DNA from: Acholeplasmatales bacterium
Lineage (GTDB): Bacteria; Bacillota_I; Bacilli_A; Acholeplasmatales; Anaeroplasmataceae
Direction: 5' to 3'
DNA length: 14,313 bases
NCBI GenBank assembly: GCA_017388605.1
Contig: JAFPIE010000173.1
Location: 1 to 14,313, forward strand
How positions within the stretch are numbered: position 1 is the first letter of the stretch; each line of letters begins with the position of its first letter. This document shows positions 6,598 through 13,260 of this stretch, one piece after another. The notes beneath the pieces are model-generated. The model did no database searches. It was not told the origin of the DNA and saw only the letters and a program-made list of their open reading frames with translations. The position numbers and the translations under genes are program-made.

Positions 6598-7833
6598 CTA
6601 CCTCTTATTTTTTTCCATAAATTCTTCAATTTCATCTACTGTTTTTAATATTTCACCAGAAAGATTAAAAGAGCCGTCCTCGGTAATTAGCATATCATCC
6701 TCAATACGTATACCAATACCCTCTTCTTCAATATATAAGCCTGGTTCATTAGAGATTACCTCACCAGCCTTAAGTGGAGCAAAGTGATCGGATAGGTCGT
6801 GACAATCAAGACCAATATGGTGAGATACTCCATGATAATAATATTTAGAGACCTCCTTTGGATCCTTAATTAATCCAATTCTTTTTAGCTCTACCTCATA
6901 ATGCTTAATGACAACCTGCTGTAAATCTCTTATAGTTACACCTGGCTTTGCAGCCTCGAAAACCTTTCTTTGTGCCTCAAGCACAATATTATAGATTTCC
7001 TTTTGTCTTTCACTAAATTTACCATTTACAGGGAAGGTTCTTGAAATATCCGAGCAATACATATTAACACTTGATCCTAAATCGAATAGAATTAAATCTC
7101 CATTCTTAGCTATAGAATCATTATCACTATAATGTAGGCATGTTGCATTCTTACCTGATGCCGCAATGGTAGCGAAGGCATAGCCTGTACCTCCATTATA
7201 TTTAATAGCCTGATCAAAATAGCTTTCTAGCTGATATTCATAGGCTTCCTTCATATTCATAAGTATATTTTCAATACCAAGTCTCGTAATATGAATAGCC
7301 TTCTTCATTTCTTCTAATTCTTCTTCATGCTTTACCATTCTCGCATTTTGGAAGAATGGTCTTGCATTTTTAACATTAACCCAAGGCTTTTTAAGCTTAA
7401 TGTCAGAAGCAAGCTTTTCTGTTTCTGTTGGTAAATCATTAAGCTCATTTGGTTCAAAATCTAAATAAATGGTATTACATACATTTAATAAGGAATCTCT
7501 ATTCATTTTTAAGTTTTCCAAATAGCGAACATCCTTAATGCCAGATAATTCCATTACCTTTTCCTTAGAGAAGGGTGCACCAACCCATTTAGCTTTAAAT
7601 TCATCATATGGATTGATATAAATAACCTCTGACCCCTTACCATTAATCTTAGTAAGCATAACTACATTATCAAATTCTAATACACCAGAAAGATAAAAAT
7701 AATTTCGATTTACGTTATATCTTTCATTCGTTAAGGATTCTTCCTTTCTTCTTGAATACACATAAAGAATAGAATTATCCTCCATTTGATCTAAAATCTT
7801 TTTTCTGTTTGCCTTAAAGCATTCTTTTAACAT
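6598..7833 (-). CDS. pepP: Xaa-Pro aminopeptidase (M24B family, PepP-like)
   Basis: Cytoplasmic dimetal peptidase that releases the N-terminal residue preceding proline. The 411 residues have an N-terminal creatinase/prolidase domain (about 1-165) and a C-terminal pita-bread domain. The five metal ligands are all visible: Asp 251 (LFDLGS), Asp 262 (CSDISRTFPVNG), His 338 (HGVSHHIGLDCHD), Glu 363 (SNEPGLYIE) and Glu 378 (IRIEDD). The auxiliary His 234 (LHYSDND) is also present. Activity on imino bonds fits family knowledge but is inferred. ATG at 7833 is preceded by GGGAGG. It heads the peptidase operon and lies 52 bases downstream of the lrp-like gene, with a terminator hairpin between them. 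Its expression may therefore depend on readthrough from the lrp promoter; I see no separate clear promoter. Confidence 0.95.
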   Translation of the reverse strand: MLKECFKANRKKILDQMEDNSILYVYSRRKEESLTNERYNVNRNYFYLSGVLEFDNVVMLTKINGKGSEVIYINPYDEFKAKWVGAPFSKEKVMELSGIKDVRYLENLKMNRDSLLNVCNTIYLDFEPNELNDLPTETEKLASDIKLKKPWVNVKNARPFFQNARMVKHEEELEEMKKAIHITRLGIENILMNMKEAYEYQLESYFDQAIKYNGGTGYAFATIAASGKNATCLHYSDNDSIAKNGDLILFDLGSSVNMYCSDISRTFPVNGKFSERQKEIYNIVLEAQRKVFEAAKPGVTIRDLQQVVIKHYEVELKRIGLIKDPKEVSKYYYHGVSHHIGLDCHDLSDHFAPLKAGEVISNEPGLYIEEEGIGIRIEDDMLITEDGSFNLSGEILKTVDEIEEFMEKNKR

Positions 7834-7862
7834 AATAATACCTCCCTTGTTAAAAGTGAAAC

Positions 7863-7880
7863 AAAAAGCCCCTAAGGGCT
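7863..7880 (-). terminator. Terminator between the Lrp-like gene and pepP
   Basis: Minus strand has the stem AGCCC / GGGCT with a four-base loop, then TTTTTG. It begins six bases after the Lrp stop codon. The stem is only five base pairs, so partial readthrough into the peptidase genes is plausible. Confidence 0.75.
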
Positions 7881-7885
7881 CATGA

Positions 7886-8356
7886 TTAATCTAATGGAAT
7901 AAAATTAGTCTTCTTCTCTGTAGCTACTACAATAGATGTTTCAATGTTTGAAACATATGGTACAGATAAAAGCTTGTCAAAAATAAAATCACGATAATAC
8001 TGGAAATTCTTTGCAACAATCTTAAGCATAAATGCACTATCACCTGTAATTGTATAGCATTCTACAATTTCAGGAATCTTTCTTGCTTCTTCAATAAACT
8101 GATTAGAAGTCTCTCTATTTAATGGATGCATAGAAATCTTTGCAAAGCATGTGATTTCATAGCCTAGCATCTTTTCATCAACTACAGCTGTGAATTGCTT
8201 TAAAATTTTTTGCTCCTTTAAATTCTTTACACGAAGTAAGCAAGAGGATGGTGCAAGTCCAATCTTCTTTGATAAATCTATATTTGAAATGGAAGAATCT
8301 TCCTGTAAATATTTAATAATCTTCTTATCGTATTCATCTAAAACACATACTGACAT
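7886..8356 (-). CDS. Lrp/AsnC-family transcriptional regulator
   Basis: DNA-binding regulator that usually senses amino acids. The 156 residues show the family architecture. An N-terminal winged helix-turn-helix lies at about 5-60 (LDEYDKKIIKYLQEDSSISN, then DLSKKIGLAPSSCLLRVKNL with the recognition helix). A linker strand follows, then a C-terminal RAM ligand-binding and oligomerisation domain at about 65-145 with the IVECYTITGDSAFML motif (GD at 104-105). There is no membrane segment. The start ATG follows AAAGGGG at about 10 bases. Transcription comes from a perfect consensus promoter with an inverted repeat across its -10 box, suggesting autoregulation. The peptidase operon directly downstream is the obvious candidate target, an inference from position. 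Confidence 0.95.
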   Translation of the reverse strand: MSVCVLDEYDKKIIKYLQEDSSISNIDLSKKIGLAPSSCLLRVKNLKEQKILKQFTAVVDEKMLGYEITCFAKISMHPLNRETSNQFIEEARKIPEIVECYTITGDSAFMLKIVAKNFQYYRDFIFDKLLSVPYVSNIETSIVVATEKKTNFIPLD

Positions 8357-8389
8357 AAATATATACCCCTTTTTTTATAGTTTGTTTAC

Positions 8390-8418
8390 ATTATAGCACT
8401 ATAAAATTAGGTTGTCAA
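8390..8418 (-). promoter_or_regulatory. Perfect consensus promoter of the Lrp-like gene
   Basis: Minus strand has -35 TTGACA (8413-8418) and -10 TATAAT (8390-8395) with an ideal 17-base spacer. It lies about 34 bases upstream of the start codon. Confidence 0.92.
8392..8403. promoter_or_regulatory. Inverted repeat across the -10 box of the Lrp-like promoter (candidate operator)
   Basis: TATAG-CA-CTATA, two 5-base arms around a 2-base centre, covers most of the -10 hexamer and part of the spacer. A repressor bound here would block transcription. Lrp proteins commonly bind AT-rich imperfect palindromes and autoregulate; the assignment is inference. Confidence 0.4.
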
Positions 8419-8466
8419 AAGAAAGACTAATAATATTTCGTTTTTTTCAAAAAAATCAAATAAAAA

Positions 8467-9492
8467 TCAATTACATTGATATTTCTTTAAAAAATCAAGT
8501 ACTTCTTGGCAGTTTTCCTGTGTAGTTGTGAATGAGGTAACAAATCGTATTGCATAAAATTCAGAGTCGAGCTTCTCCCAAAGCTCTACACCATACCTTT
8601 CCTCTAATACCAAGAATAGATTTTTAGGTACAATAGGGAAGATTTGATTTGTTATAGAATTACTATAGAATTTATAGCCTAGTTTTTTTAATCCTTCTGC
8701 TAAATAGGAAGCACAGGCATTTTCTTTTTTACCAATTTCTAAATATAGGTCATCTTGCATTAAAACCTCAAATGGGATAGAGGCAACAAAGCCTTTAGCC
8801 ATTAAGGCTCCATAATGCTTTTGAGCATAATTAAAATTCTTTGCTATTTCCTTATTATTGAATACGACAGCCTCACCTAAATAGCCACCATTCTTCGTTC
8901 CACCAATATAGAATACATCTGTATATTTACCTAAATCAGAAAATGTAATACCGGATGCTGCCATACCTGAGGCTAATCTTGCGCCATCTAAGAATAAATA
9001 TAAAGAATTCTTATGGCAAAATTCATAGATTTCCTTTAATTCCTCTAGGCTATATACAGTACCAACCTCTGTCGATTGGCTAATATATACCATTTTAGGT
9101 AATGCCATATGAGTTTTCATATGTGTATCTAGGATATGCTTAATTTCTGGGATTAAGACCTTACCATCACAACCCTTTATAGTTATTACCTTATGGCCTT
9201 GACCCTCTACTGCGCCAGTCTCGTGCACGTTGATATGTCCACTTTCTACTGCAATTACTGCCTCATATGGACGTAAGACTGCAGAAATTACTGTAGTATT
9301 GGCTTGTGTTCCACCAACCAAAAAATAGATATCTGCATCATGCCCTATTTTTTCTATAATTAATTTTTTAGCATTCTCGCTATGATAATCCTCTCCATAG
9401 CCAATATTTTGTTCATCCATAGATTCTATTAATTTTTCCATTACCTTCTTATGACAAATGGATGAATAATCATTTCTAAAGCTATAAATCAT
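8467..9492 (-). CDS. Threonine aldolase family PLP enzyme (beta-eliminating lyase fold)
   Basis: Fold-type I pyridoxal-phosphate enzyme, probably cleaving L-threonine or L-allo-threonine to glycine and acetaldehyde. The 341 residues match family length. Visible motifs are FLVGGTQANTTVI (PLP phosphate binding, about 57-69), ESGHINVHETGA with His 86 stacking on PLP, FLDGARLASG with Asp 169 and Arg 172, and YIGGTKNGG with the Schiff-base Lys 200. ATG at 9492 is preceded by GGGGG at a normal distance. A hairpin separates it from the ROK kinase gene upstream, so it may rely on readthrough; I see no good promoter in the 47-base gap. Related threonine aldolase-like enzymes can have other beta-hydroxy amino acid substrates, so exact specificity is open. 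Confidence 0.92.
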   Translation of the reverse strand: MIYSFRNDYSSICHKKVMEKLIESMDEQNIGYGEDYHSENAKKLIIEKIGHDADIYFLVGGTQANTTVISAVLRPYEAVIAVESGHINVHETGAVEGQGHKVITIKGCDGKVLIPEIKHILDTHMKTHMALPKMVYISQSTEVGTVYSLEELKEIYEFCHKNSLYLFLDGARLASGMAASGITFSDLGKYTDVFYIGGTKNGGYLGEAVVFNNKEIAKNFNYAQKHYGALMAKGFVASIPFEVLMQDDLYLEIGKKENACASYLAEGLKKLGYKFYSNSITNQIFPIVPKNLFLVLEERYGVELWEKLDSEFYAIRFVTSFTTTQENCQEVLDFLKKYQCN

Positions 9493-9506
9493 AATAATCC
9501 CCCTTA

Positions 9507-9534
9507 TTTTAAAAGGGATGGAATATCCATCCCT
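9507..9534 (-). terminator. Hairpin terminator after the ROK kinase
   Basis: A perfect 9-bp stem AGGGATGGA / TCCATCCCT with a three-base loop, followed on the minus strand by TTTTAAAATAAG. The U-tract is only four bases, so termination may be incomplete. The stem starts six bases beyond the kinase stop. Confidence 0.65.
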
Positions 9535-9539
9535 ATTCT

Positions 9540-10424
9540 TTAAGCTAAATATGCAGCACCAATCATACCTGCAGTATTACCAAGCTTTGCTGGTTCAATT
9601 CTTACATTCTTAAGTGCATAGAAGCTATATTTATTATAATATTTCTTAATTGCATCAATTAAAACAGCACCAGCTGCACTAACGCCACCACCGATGTAGA
9701 ATACATCAACATCACAGGTAACTGCAATAATAGATAATGCTCTACCTAATGCTTCTGCAACTAAATCTAAAACCTTAAGGCCTAATGGATCATTTTCTCT
9801 TGCTGCATCCATAACATCCTTTGCAGACATAGTCTCCTTATCAAGCTTAGTTTCAAATTCATCATAATATGTTTTTGCAAGTCTTACGATACCTGTAGCG
9901 GAAGCAACAGTTTCTAAGCAGCCCTTTAATCCACAATTGCACTGGAATTCATGCTTAGAATCAATATACATATGACCAATTTCACCGGTTGCGGCATGAG
10001 GACCTGCGATAACCTTATCGTTAATAATATATCCTCCACCTACACCAGTACCTAGTGTAACCATATAGCTTGATGAAGACTTTTCACCAACTAATGCCTC
10101 ACCTAATGCTGCCGCATTTGCATCATTTGTAGATGCAATCTTAGCATTAGGGAAATACTTCTTTCCAATTTCATTTAAATCTACATTTGTAAGACCAATA
10201 TTTGGCATATTTACAATTTTATTATCAATAACTACACCAGGAATACCAAAGCCTACAAAATCAATTGTACCCTTCTTTTCCTTTGCGTAGTTTATAACTC
10301 CCTCGCAAACATCCTTAAAAAGATTTTCCTTTGTGGTTTTAACAACGAAGGTATCTACTACCTTATAATCCTCGCAAACTCCAATCTTTACTGTTGTACC
10401 ACCAACATCAACACCAAAACGCAT
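9540..10424 (-). CDS. ROK-family sugar kinase, probable glucokinase
   Basis: Cytoplasmic kinase that phosphorylates a hexose with ATP. The 294 residues contain the phosphate-1 motif DVGGTTVKIGV (6-16), catalytic Asp 101 in STNDANAAALGE, the ATP-binding GTGVGGGY (126-132), and sugar-contact motif GEIGH (147-151). The ROK zinc site is formed by His 151 with CNCGLKGC (Cys 162, 164, 169). All hallmark residues are intact. The closest functional guess is glucokinase, because of the GEIGHM context and absence of an N-terminal DNA-binding domain; N-acetylmannosamine or fructose kinases share these motifs, so the substrate is inferred. ATG at 10424 follows AAGGGGG about 10 bases upstream. The gene starts 17 bases after the LRAT-like gene and shares its transcript. 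Confidence 0.94.
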   Translation of the reverse strand: MRFGVDVGGTTVKIGVCEDYKVVDTFVVKTTKENLFKDVCEGVINYAKEKKGTIDFVGFGIPGVVIDNKIVNMPNIGLTNVDLNEIGKKYFPNAKIASTNDANAAALGEALVGEKSSSSYMVTLGTGVGGGYIINDKVIAGPHAATGEIGHMYIDSKHEFQCNCGLKGCLETVASATGIVRLAKTYYDEFETKLDKETMSAKDVMDAARENDPLGLKVLDLVAEALGRALSIIAVTCDVDVFYIGGGVSAAGAVLIDAIKKYYNKYSFYALKNVRIEPAKLGNTAGMIGAAYLA

Positions 10425-10441
10425 TTCTTTGTTCCCCCTTA

Positions 10442-10846
10442 TTATCTTCTAAATATATTACGAATTGCATTTATAACATCATCAACTTGCTTACTTTCTG
10501 ATTTACCAAAGGCACATCTATTTGAAAAGTGCTCACAGTTATTTGTGATTAAATCATAACCACCCTCACCTAAATGATCTCTTGCATAGGATACAGTATC
10601 TAAGGGTGATTTTTTTATTTCCTTTTCTTCCTTAGTATATACTCGAACCTCAACAGGACTTCCTTTGCTAAAATCCTCTAAAGTCGTCGTACAAACTCTA
10701 GCCTTACTTGGGTCTAATTCTTGGGTATTACCTGTTACTCCAAATTGATATATACAGCTATCATCCTGGTAAATTCCATGGTGGAAATACGCACCACGAT
10801 TTACTCTAATTTGGTCTCCATATTCTGGCTTCTTTAAAACCCACAC
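10442..10846 (-). CDS. LRAT-domain protein (NlpC/P60 superfamily)
   Basis: A 134-residue soluble protein with the lecithin-retinol-acyltransferase-like fold. Evidence: an early YFHHGIYQDDSCIYQFG segment, matching the family HxGxY...VIH pattern, and the hallmark TNNCEHFSNRCAFG. The predicted catalytic residues are His 22 and Cys 104; the third position, usually a second His 12 residues after the first, is Gln 34. NlpC/P60-type enzymes tolerate His, Asn or Gln there, so activity is possible. Bacterial members may be acyltransferases, lipases or amidases; the substrate here is unknown. There is no signal peptide or membrane anchor. The start is GTG at 10846, preceded by AGAGGGTG; there is no other Met in the protein. 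It is the first gene of a transcript that continues into the ROK kinase. Confidence 0.85.
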   Translation of the reverse strand: MWVLKKPEYGDQIRVNRGAYFHHGIYQDDSCIYQFGVTGNTQELDPSKARVCTTTLEDFSKGSPVEVRVYTKEEKEIKKSPLDTVSYARDHLGEGGYDLITNNCEHFSNRCAFGKSESKQVDDVINAIRNIFRR

Positions 10847-10868
10847 AGTAACACCCTCTTCTTTTCTT

Positions 10869-10896
10869 ATTATATTACAAAAAAGTGTAAACTCAA
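10869..10896 (-). promoter_or_regulatory. Promoter of the LRAT-ROK transcript
   Basis: Minus strand has -10 TATAAT (10869-10874) and -35-like TTGAGT (10891-10896), spacer 16. It lies between the terminator of the upstream operon and the GTG start, as expected. Confidence 0.6.
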
Positions 10897-10900
10897 AAAG

Positions 10901-10924
10901 AAAAAAAGAGGTTATTCCTCTTTT
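10901..10924 (-). terminator. Terminator of the two-gene unknown operon, stop codon in its loop
   Basis: Minus strand has an AAAAGAGG / CCTCTTTT stem with a five-base loop, then a T-run. The TAA stop of the upstream gene (10912-10914) lies inside the loop. Confidence 0.85.
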
Positions 10925-11574
10925 TCCAAAACAATTTCCTCTAACCCTAATTCTTCCATTAAAAATTCAAAATTTTTCTTATGATTTTCTAATGGTTCAA
11001 TATAATTTGCACAAATAAATACGTTAGAATCCTCATTTTCCTTATAAAATGATGTGTAATAAATATTTTGTCCTTGAATGGAATAATCTCTAAAGCGAGC
11101 AATATCCTCTTCCTTATAATTTAAGAAGATTTCAAAGCCAATCATTCGATCACACTTATCTAATTCCTTATCCCCTTCTGTATTATCACTATCATCAGGA
11201 TTAAAATATGCTTCAGGGTCAGTTACTAAAGTAACCTTATAAGCATTAGGCTTTGCAATCTTTAAGAAGCTTAATCCATAGCTTCTTTTTCTTTCCTTAT
11301 ATTTATTCTTTCTTAATACCTCTAATAAATCCTTGTTAAGGATATATCTTTTAGGGTTCGATGGTTCACTCTTAGGCTTATAGCGAAAGCTTTTAAAGCT
11401 TGCTGCTTGAACCAAGAAGGTCATTAAAACAAATCCTATAATCATACATACAGTAACTACAGTTGTATTTATATCCTTAACGGTTATTAATAATATAATT
11501 AAGCCAACAGTAATCAAAAATACAATTCCTGTTGCTATCCATAAATATCTAGCTTTAACATTCTTTAAAAACAT
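10912..11574 (-). CDS. Membrane protein of unknown function with two transmembrane segments
   Basis: I do not recognise this 220-residue protein. Residues about 9-32 and 38-61 are hydrophobic and would form a membrane hairpin. A basic stretch (FKSFRYKPKSEPSNPKR) follows, which by the positive-inside rule puts the rest in the cytoplasm. The cytoplasmic part (about 65-220) mixes predicted strands (AYKVTLVTDPEAYF, DRMIGFEIFLNY, NIYYTSFYKE, VFICANYIEPL) and ends in an acidic helix (LMEELGLEEIVLEKEE). No catalytic motif is visible. AAAGGA precedes the ATG by about 10 bases. The start is only two bases after the stop of the upstream unknown gene, so the pair forms one operon closed by the terminator at 10901-10924. 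The two proteins may work together; that is inference. Confidence 0.8.
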   Translation of the reverse strand: MFLKNVKARYLWIATGIVFLITVGLIILLITVKDINTTVVTVCMIIGFVLMTFLVQAASFKSFRYKPKSEPSNPKRYILNKDLLEVLRKNKYKERKRSYGLSFLKIAKPNAYKVTLVTDPEAYFNPDDSDNTEGDKELDKCDRMIGFEIFLNYKEEDIARFRDYSIQGQNIYYTSFYKENEDSNVFICANYIEPLENHKKNFEFLMEELGLEEIVLEKEE

Positions 11575-11576
11575 AA

Positions 11577-12113
11577 TTAAGATTCCTTTACATGGTCAAT
11601 AAACGCAAAATCGAAATATAAATCCTCACAAAAATGATCATATAGCTTATAAAACTGTGGAACAGGCTTATAAAAATCCATATGTACACTTTTTGGATTA
11701 AATACAGCTCCCTGAATAAATGCATGCTTTGTAGATGCAGGTAGCCTCTTGCAATACTCTACCGTTTTTTCATTATTATGCTGGAAGGCAATAAATACTA
11801 CACTTTTATCTGTATTCTCTAAATCTAATTCAATAAGTCTTTGTCTTAGGCTTGGATAATCAAACTTTGTAACATCAAAGCCTTCCTCATCATTCACTAA
11901 TACATTAACAAAGGTAGTACCCTTAAATACTCTTGTATATATTTCTATTTTCTCATCATTAAATACTTCTATATTTCTAGCATAATTTAAAGCGAAATGG
12001 AAATTATGATATGGCTTGCAATCATAATACCCTAATACACCAGGGTTTAAATCTTCCTTTTCCTTTACCTTAATGCCTAAGAATAAACACATAACCTTTA
12101 AAAAGTTATTCAT
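11577..12113 (-). CDS. Protein of unknown function, first gene of a two-gene operon
   Basis: I do not recognise this protein of 178 residues. In-frame starts exist at 12122 (GTG), 12119 (ATG) and 12113 (ATG). I choose 12113, because AGGTGAT, an extended anti-SD match, then sits at the right spacing and because the predicted transcription start (about 12123) leaves too little leader for the others. The N-terminus (NNFLKVMCLFLGIKVKEKE) is a short amphipathic or weakly hydrophobic helix, not a clear signal peptide. The rest looks soluble, aromatic-rich and mixed alpha/beta (NIEVFNDEKIEIYTRVF, TFVNVLVNDEEGFDV, SVVFIAFQHNN, FYKLYDHFCEDLYFDFAFID). There is no known catalytic motif. It is followed after two bases by the membrane protein gene and is divergent from the LD-carboxypeptidase gene. 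Confidence 0.78.
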   Translation of the reverse strand: MNNFLKVMCLFLGIKVKEKEDLNPGVLGYYDCKPYHNFHFALNYARNIEVFNDEKIEIYTRVFKGTTFVNVLVNDEEGFDVTKFDYPSLRQRLIELDLENTDKSVVFIAFQHNNEKTVEYCKRLPASTKHAFIQGAVFNPKSVHMDFYKPVPQFYKLYDHFCEDLYFDFAFIDHVKES

Positions 12114-12129
12114 AAACATCACCTACCCC

Positions 12130-12138
12130 ATTATAACA
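12130..12138 (-). promoter_or_regulatory. Extended -10 promoter of the two-gene unknown operon
   Basis: Minus strand reads TGT-TATAAT, an extended -10 element (TATAAT at 12130-12135, TG at 12137-12138). A weak -35 (TTAAAA, 16 bases upstream) adds some support. The predicted start near 12123 gives a leader of about 10 bases. Confidence 0.65.
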
Positions 12139-12175
12139 TAACAAACAAATATTTTAATCATTCTTTTTAAGTGAA

Positions 12176-12191
12176 ATTATGGTATCATAAT
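12176..12191. promoter_or_regulatory. Inverted repeat in the divergent promoter region, overlapping a plus-strand -10
   Basis: ATTATG-GTAT-CATAAT, 6-base arms with a 4-base centre. It contains a plus-strand extended -10, TGG-TATCAT (TATCAT at 12183-12188), that would start transcription near 12195, just before the AAGGAGG of the LD-carboxypeptidase gene. It may be an operator or only promoter sequence; the -35 is poor. Confidence 0.4.
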
Positions 12192-12213
12192 AGAAATGAT
12201 TAAGGAGGTTCCT

Positions 12214-13212
12214 ATGAAACCTAAATTTTTAAACGATAACCCAAAAATTTATTTAGTTGCCCCATCCTTTGGCTGTGTAATAGAGCCCTATCAAACAAGA
12301 TTGAAGGCTTCTATTGAAAGATTAAAAAAGGAGGGTGCTATAATCACGGAAGGAGAAAACATATGGAAGGCTCAAGGTAAGGTATCCTCTAACACTCCAG
12401 AATTAAGAGCCAAGGAAATTCATGATGCCTTCTTAAGTGATGCTGATGCCGTTTTATCTGTTGGTGGTGGAGAGGTAATGTGTGAAATATTACCCTATAT
12501 TGATTTTGAATTAATTAAAAGAAACCCAAAATGGTTTGTAGGTTTTTCAGATAATACCAACCTAACCTATACAATTACTACAATTTGCGATATTGAAAGC
12601 ATATATGGTACAAACGCACCATCCTATTACAATTTGGATTATGATGCATTAGATACATGGAATATGCTTCATGGCAAAAAGGAATTTAAGGGCTATAAAA
12701 AATGGCAATTAGAAAATAATTCGAAAAGCCCTCTTGTAACCCTAAATCTAAGAAAAAGAACCATCATTAAGCCATATAATTATGAATCTAAGGTTACAGG
12801 TAGATTAATTGGTGGCTGCTTAGATTGTCTTGCCAATATATGTGGTACAAAATTTGATCATACAAAGGAATATATCAATAGACATAAGGATGAAGGAATT
12901 ATCTTCTTTATGGAATGCTGTGACTATACTTCTATTTCCTTAAGAAGAGCCTTATTCCAATTAAAGAATGCAGGATGGTTTGATCATGTATCTATGTTCT
13001 TAATTGGTAGATCCTTAAATTATTATGATAAATCCTTTGGAATATCTATGGAAGAATCCTATTTAGATATGCTAAAGGACCTCAATAAACCAATTCTATT
13101 TAATATTGATTTAGGTCACCTATCACCATCTATGCCAATGCGCTCTGGAGCATTAGCTACTGTAGAATACAACAAAGATAAAAAGAATATTTTCATCACA
13201 TATAATGATTAA
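12214..13212 (+). CDS. LD-carboxypeptidase, S66 family (MccF-like)
   Basis: Serine peptidase of family S66. Members trim the terminal D-alanine of murein tetrapeptides (LdcA) or cleave amide bonds of peptide-nucleotide antibiotics (MccF). An in-frame ATG at 12196 precedes the SD, so the start is set at 12214: AAGGAGG at 12202-12208 then lies 5 bases upstream. This gives 332 residues, family-typical. Motifs are IYLVAPSFGC near the N-terminus, the nucleophile elbow GFSDNT (Ser 112), YGTNAP, GRLIGGCLDCL (197-206), FFMECCD (Glu 234) and IDLGHLSPSMP (His 302). The Ser-Glu-His triad is therefore complete. There is no signal peptide, so it acts in the cytoplasm, probably in peptidoglycan recycling or self-protection. 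It is the only plus-strand gene, monocistronic, with a terminator directly after the stop. Confidence 0.93.
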   Translation: MKPKFLNDNPKIYLVAPSFGCVIEPYQTRLKASIERLKKEGAIITEGENIWKAQGKVSSNTPELRAKEIHDAFLSDADAVLSVGGGEVMCEILPYIDFELIKRNPKWFVGFSDNTNLTYTITTICDIESIYGTNAPSYYNLDYDALDTWNMLHGKKEFKGYKKWQLENNSKSPLVTLNLRKRTIIKPYNYESKVTGRLIGGCLDCLANICGTKFDHTKEYINRHKDEGIIFFMECCDYTSISLRRALFQLKNAGWFDHVSMFLIGRSLNYYDKSFGISMEESYLDMLKDLNKPILFNIDLGHLSPSMPMRSGALATVEYNKDKKNIFITYND

Positions 13213-13236
13213 AGGGCGCTAAAATGCGCCCTTTTA
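13212..13236. terminator. Bidirectional terminator between convergent genes
   Basis: An 8-bp stem AAGGGCGC / GCGCCCTT with a 6-base loop directly follows the LD-carboxypeptidase stop, with TTTT on the plus strand. On the minus strand the same hairpin is followed by TTTAAT, so it can also end the surface-protein/peptide transcript coming from the right. Confidence 0.85.
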
Positions 13237-13260
13237 TAATTCTTACTTCTTTTATAATTT

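Noticed and set aside
8190..8396. Plus-strand ORF of 68 codons
   Set aside because: Antisense to the Lrp-like gene and runs through its promoter; no supporting signals.
8419..8466. Terminator for the threonine-aldolase gene
   Set aside because: Only A/T-rich tracts (TTTTTTTGAAAAAAA) with no GC-containing stem; not enough to call.
12196..12213. Earlier ATG for the LD-carboxypeptidase
   Set aside because: The ribosome binding site AAGGAGG lies downstream of this ATG and correctly spaced for 12214.
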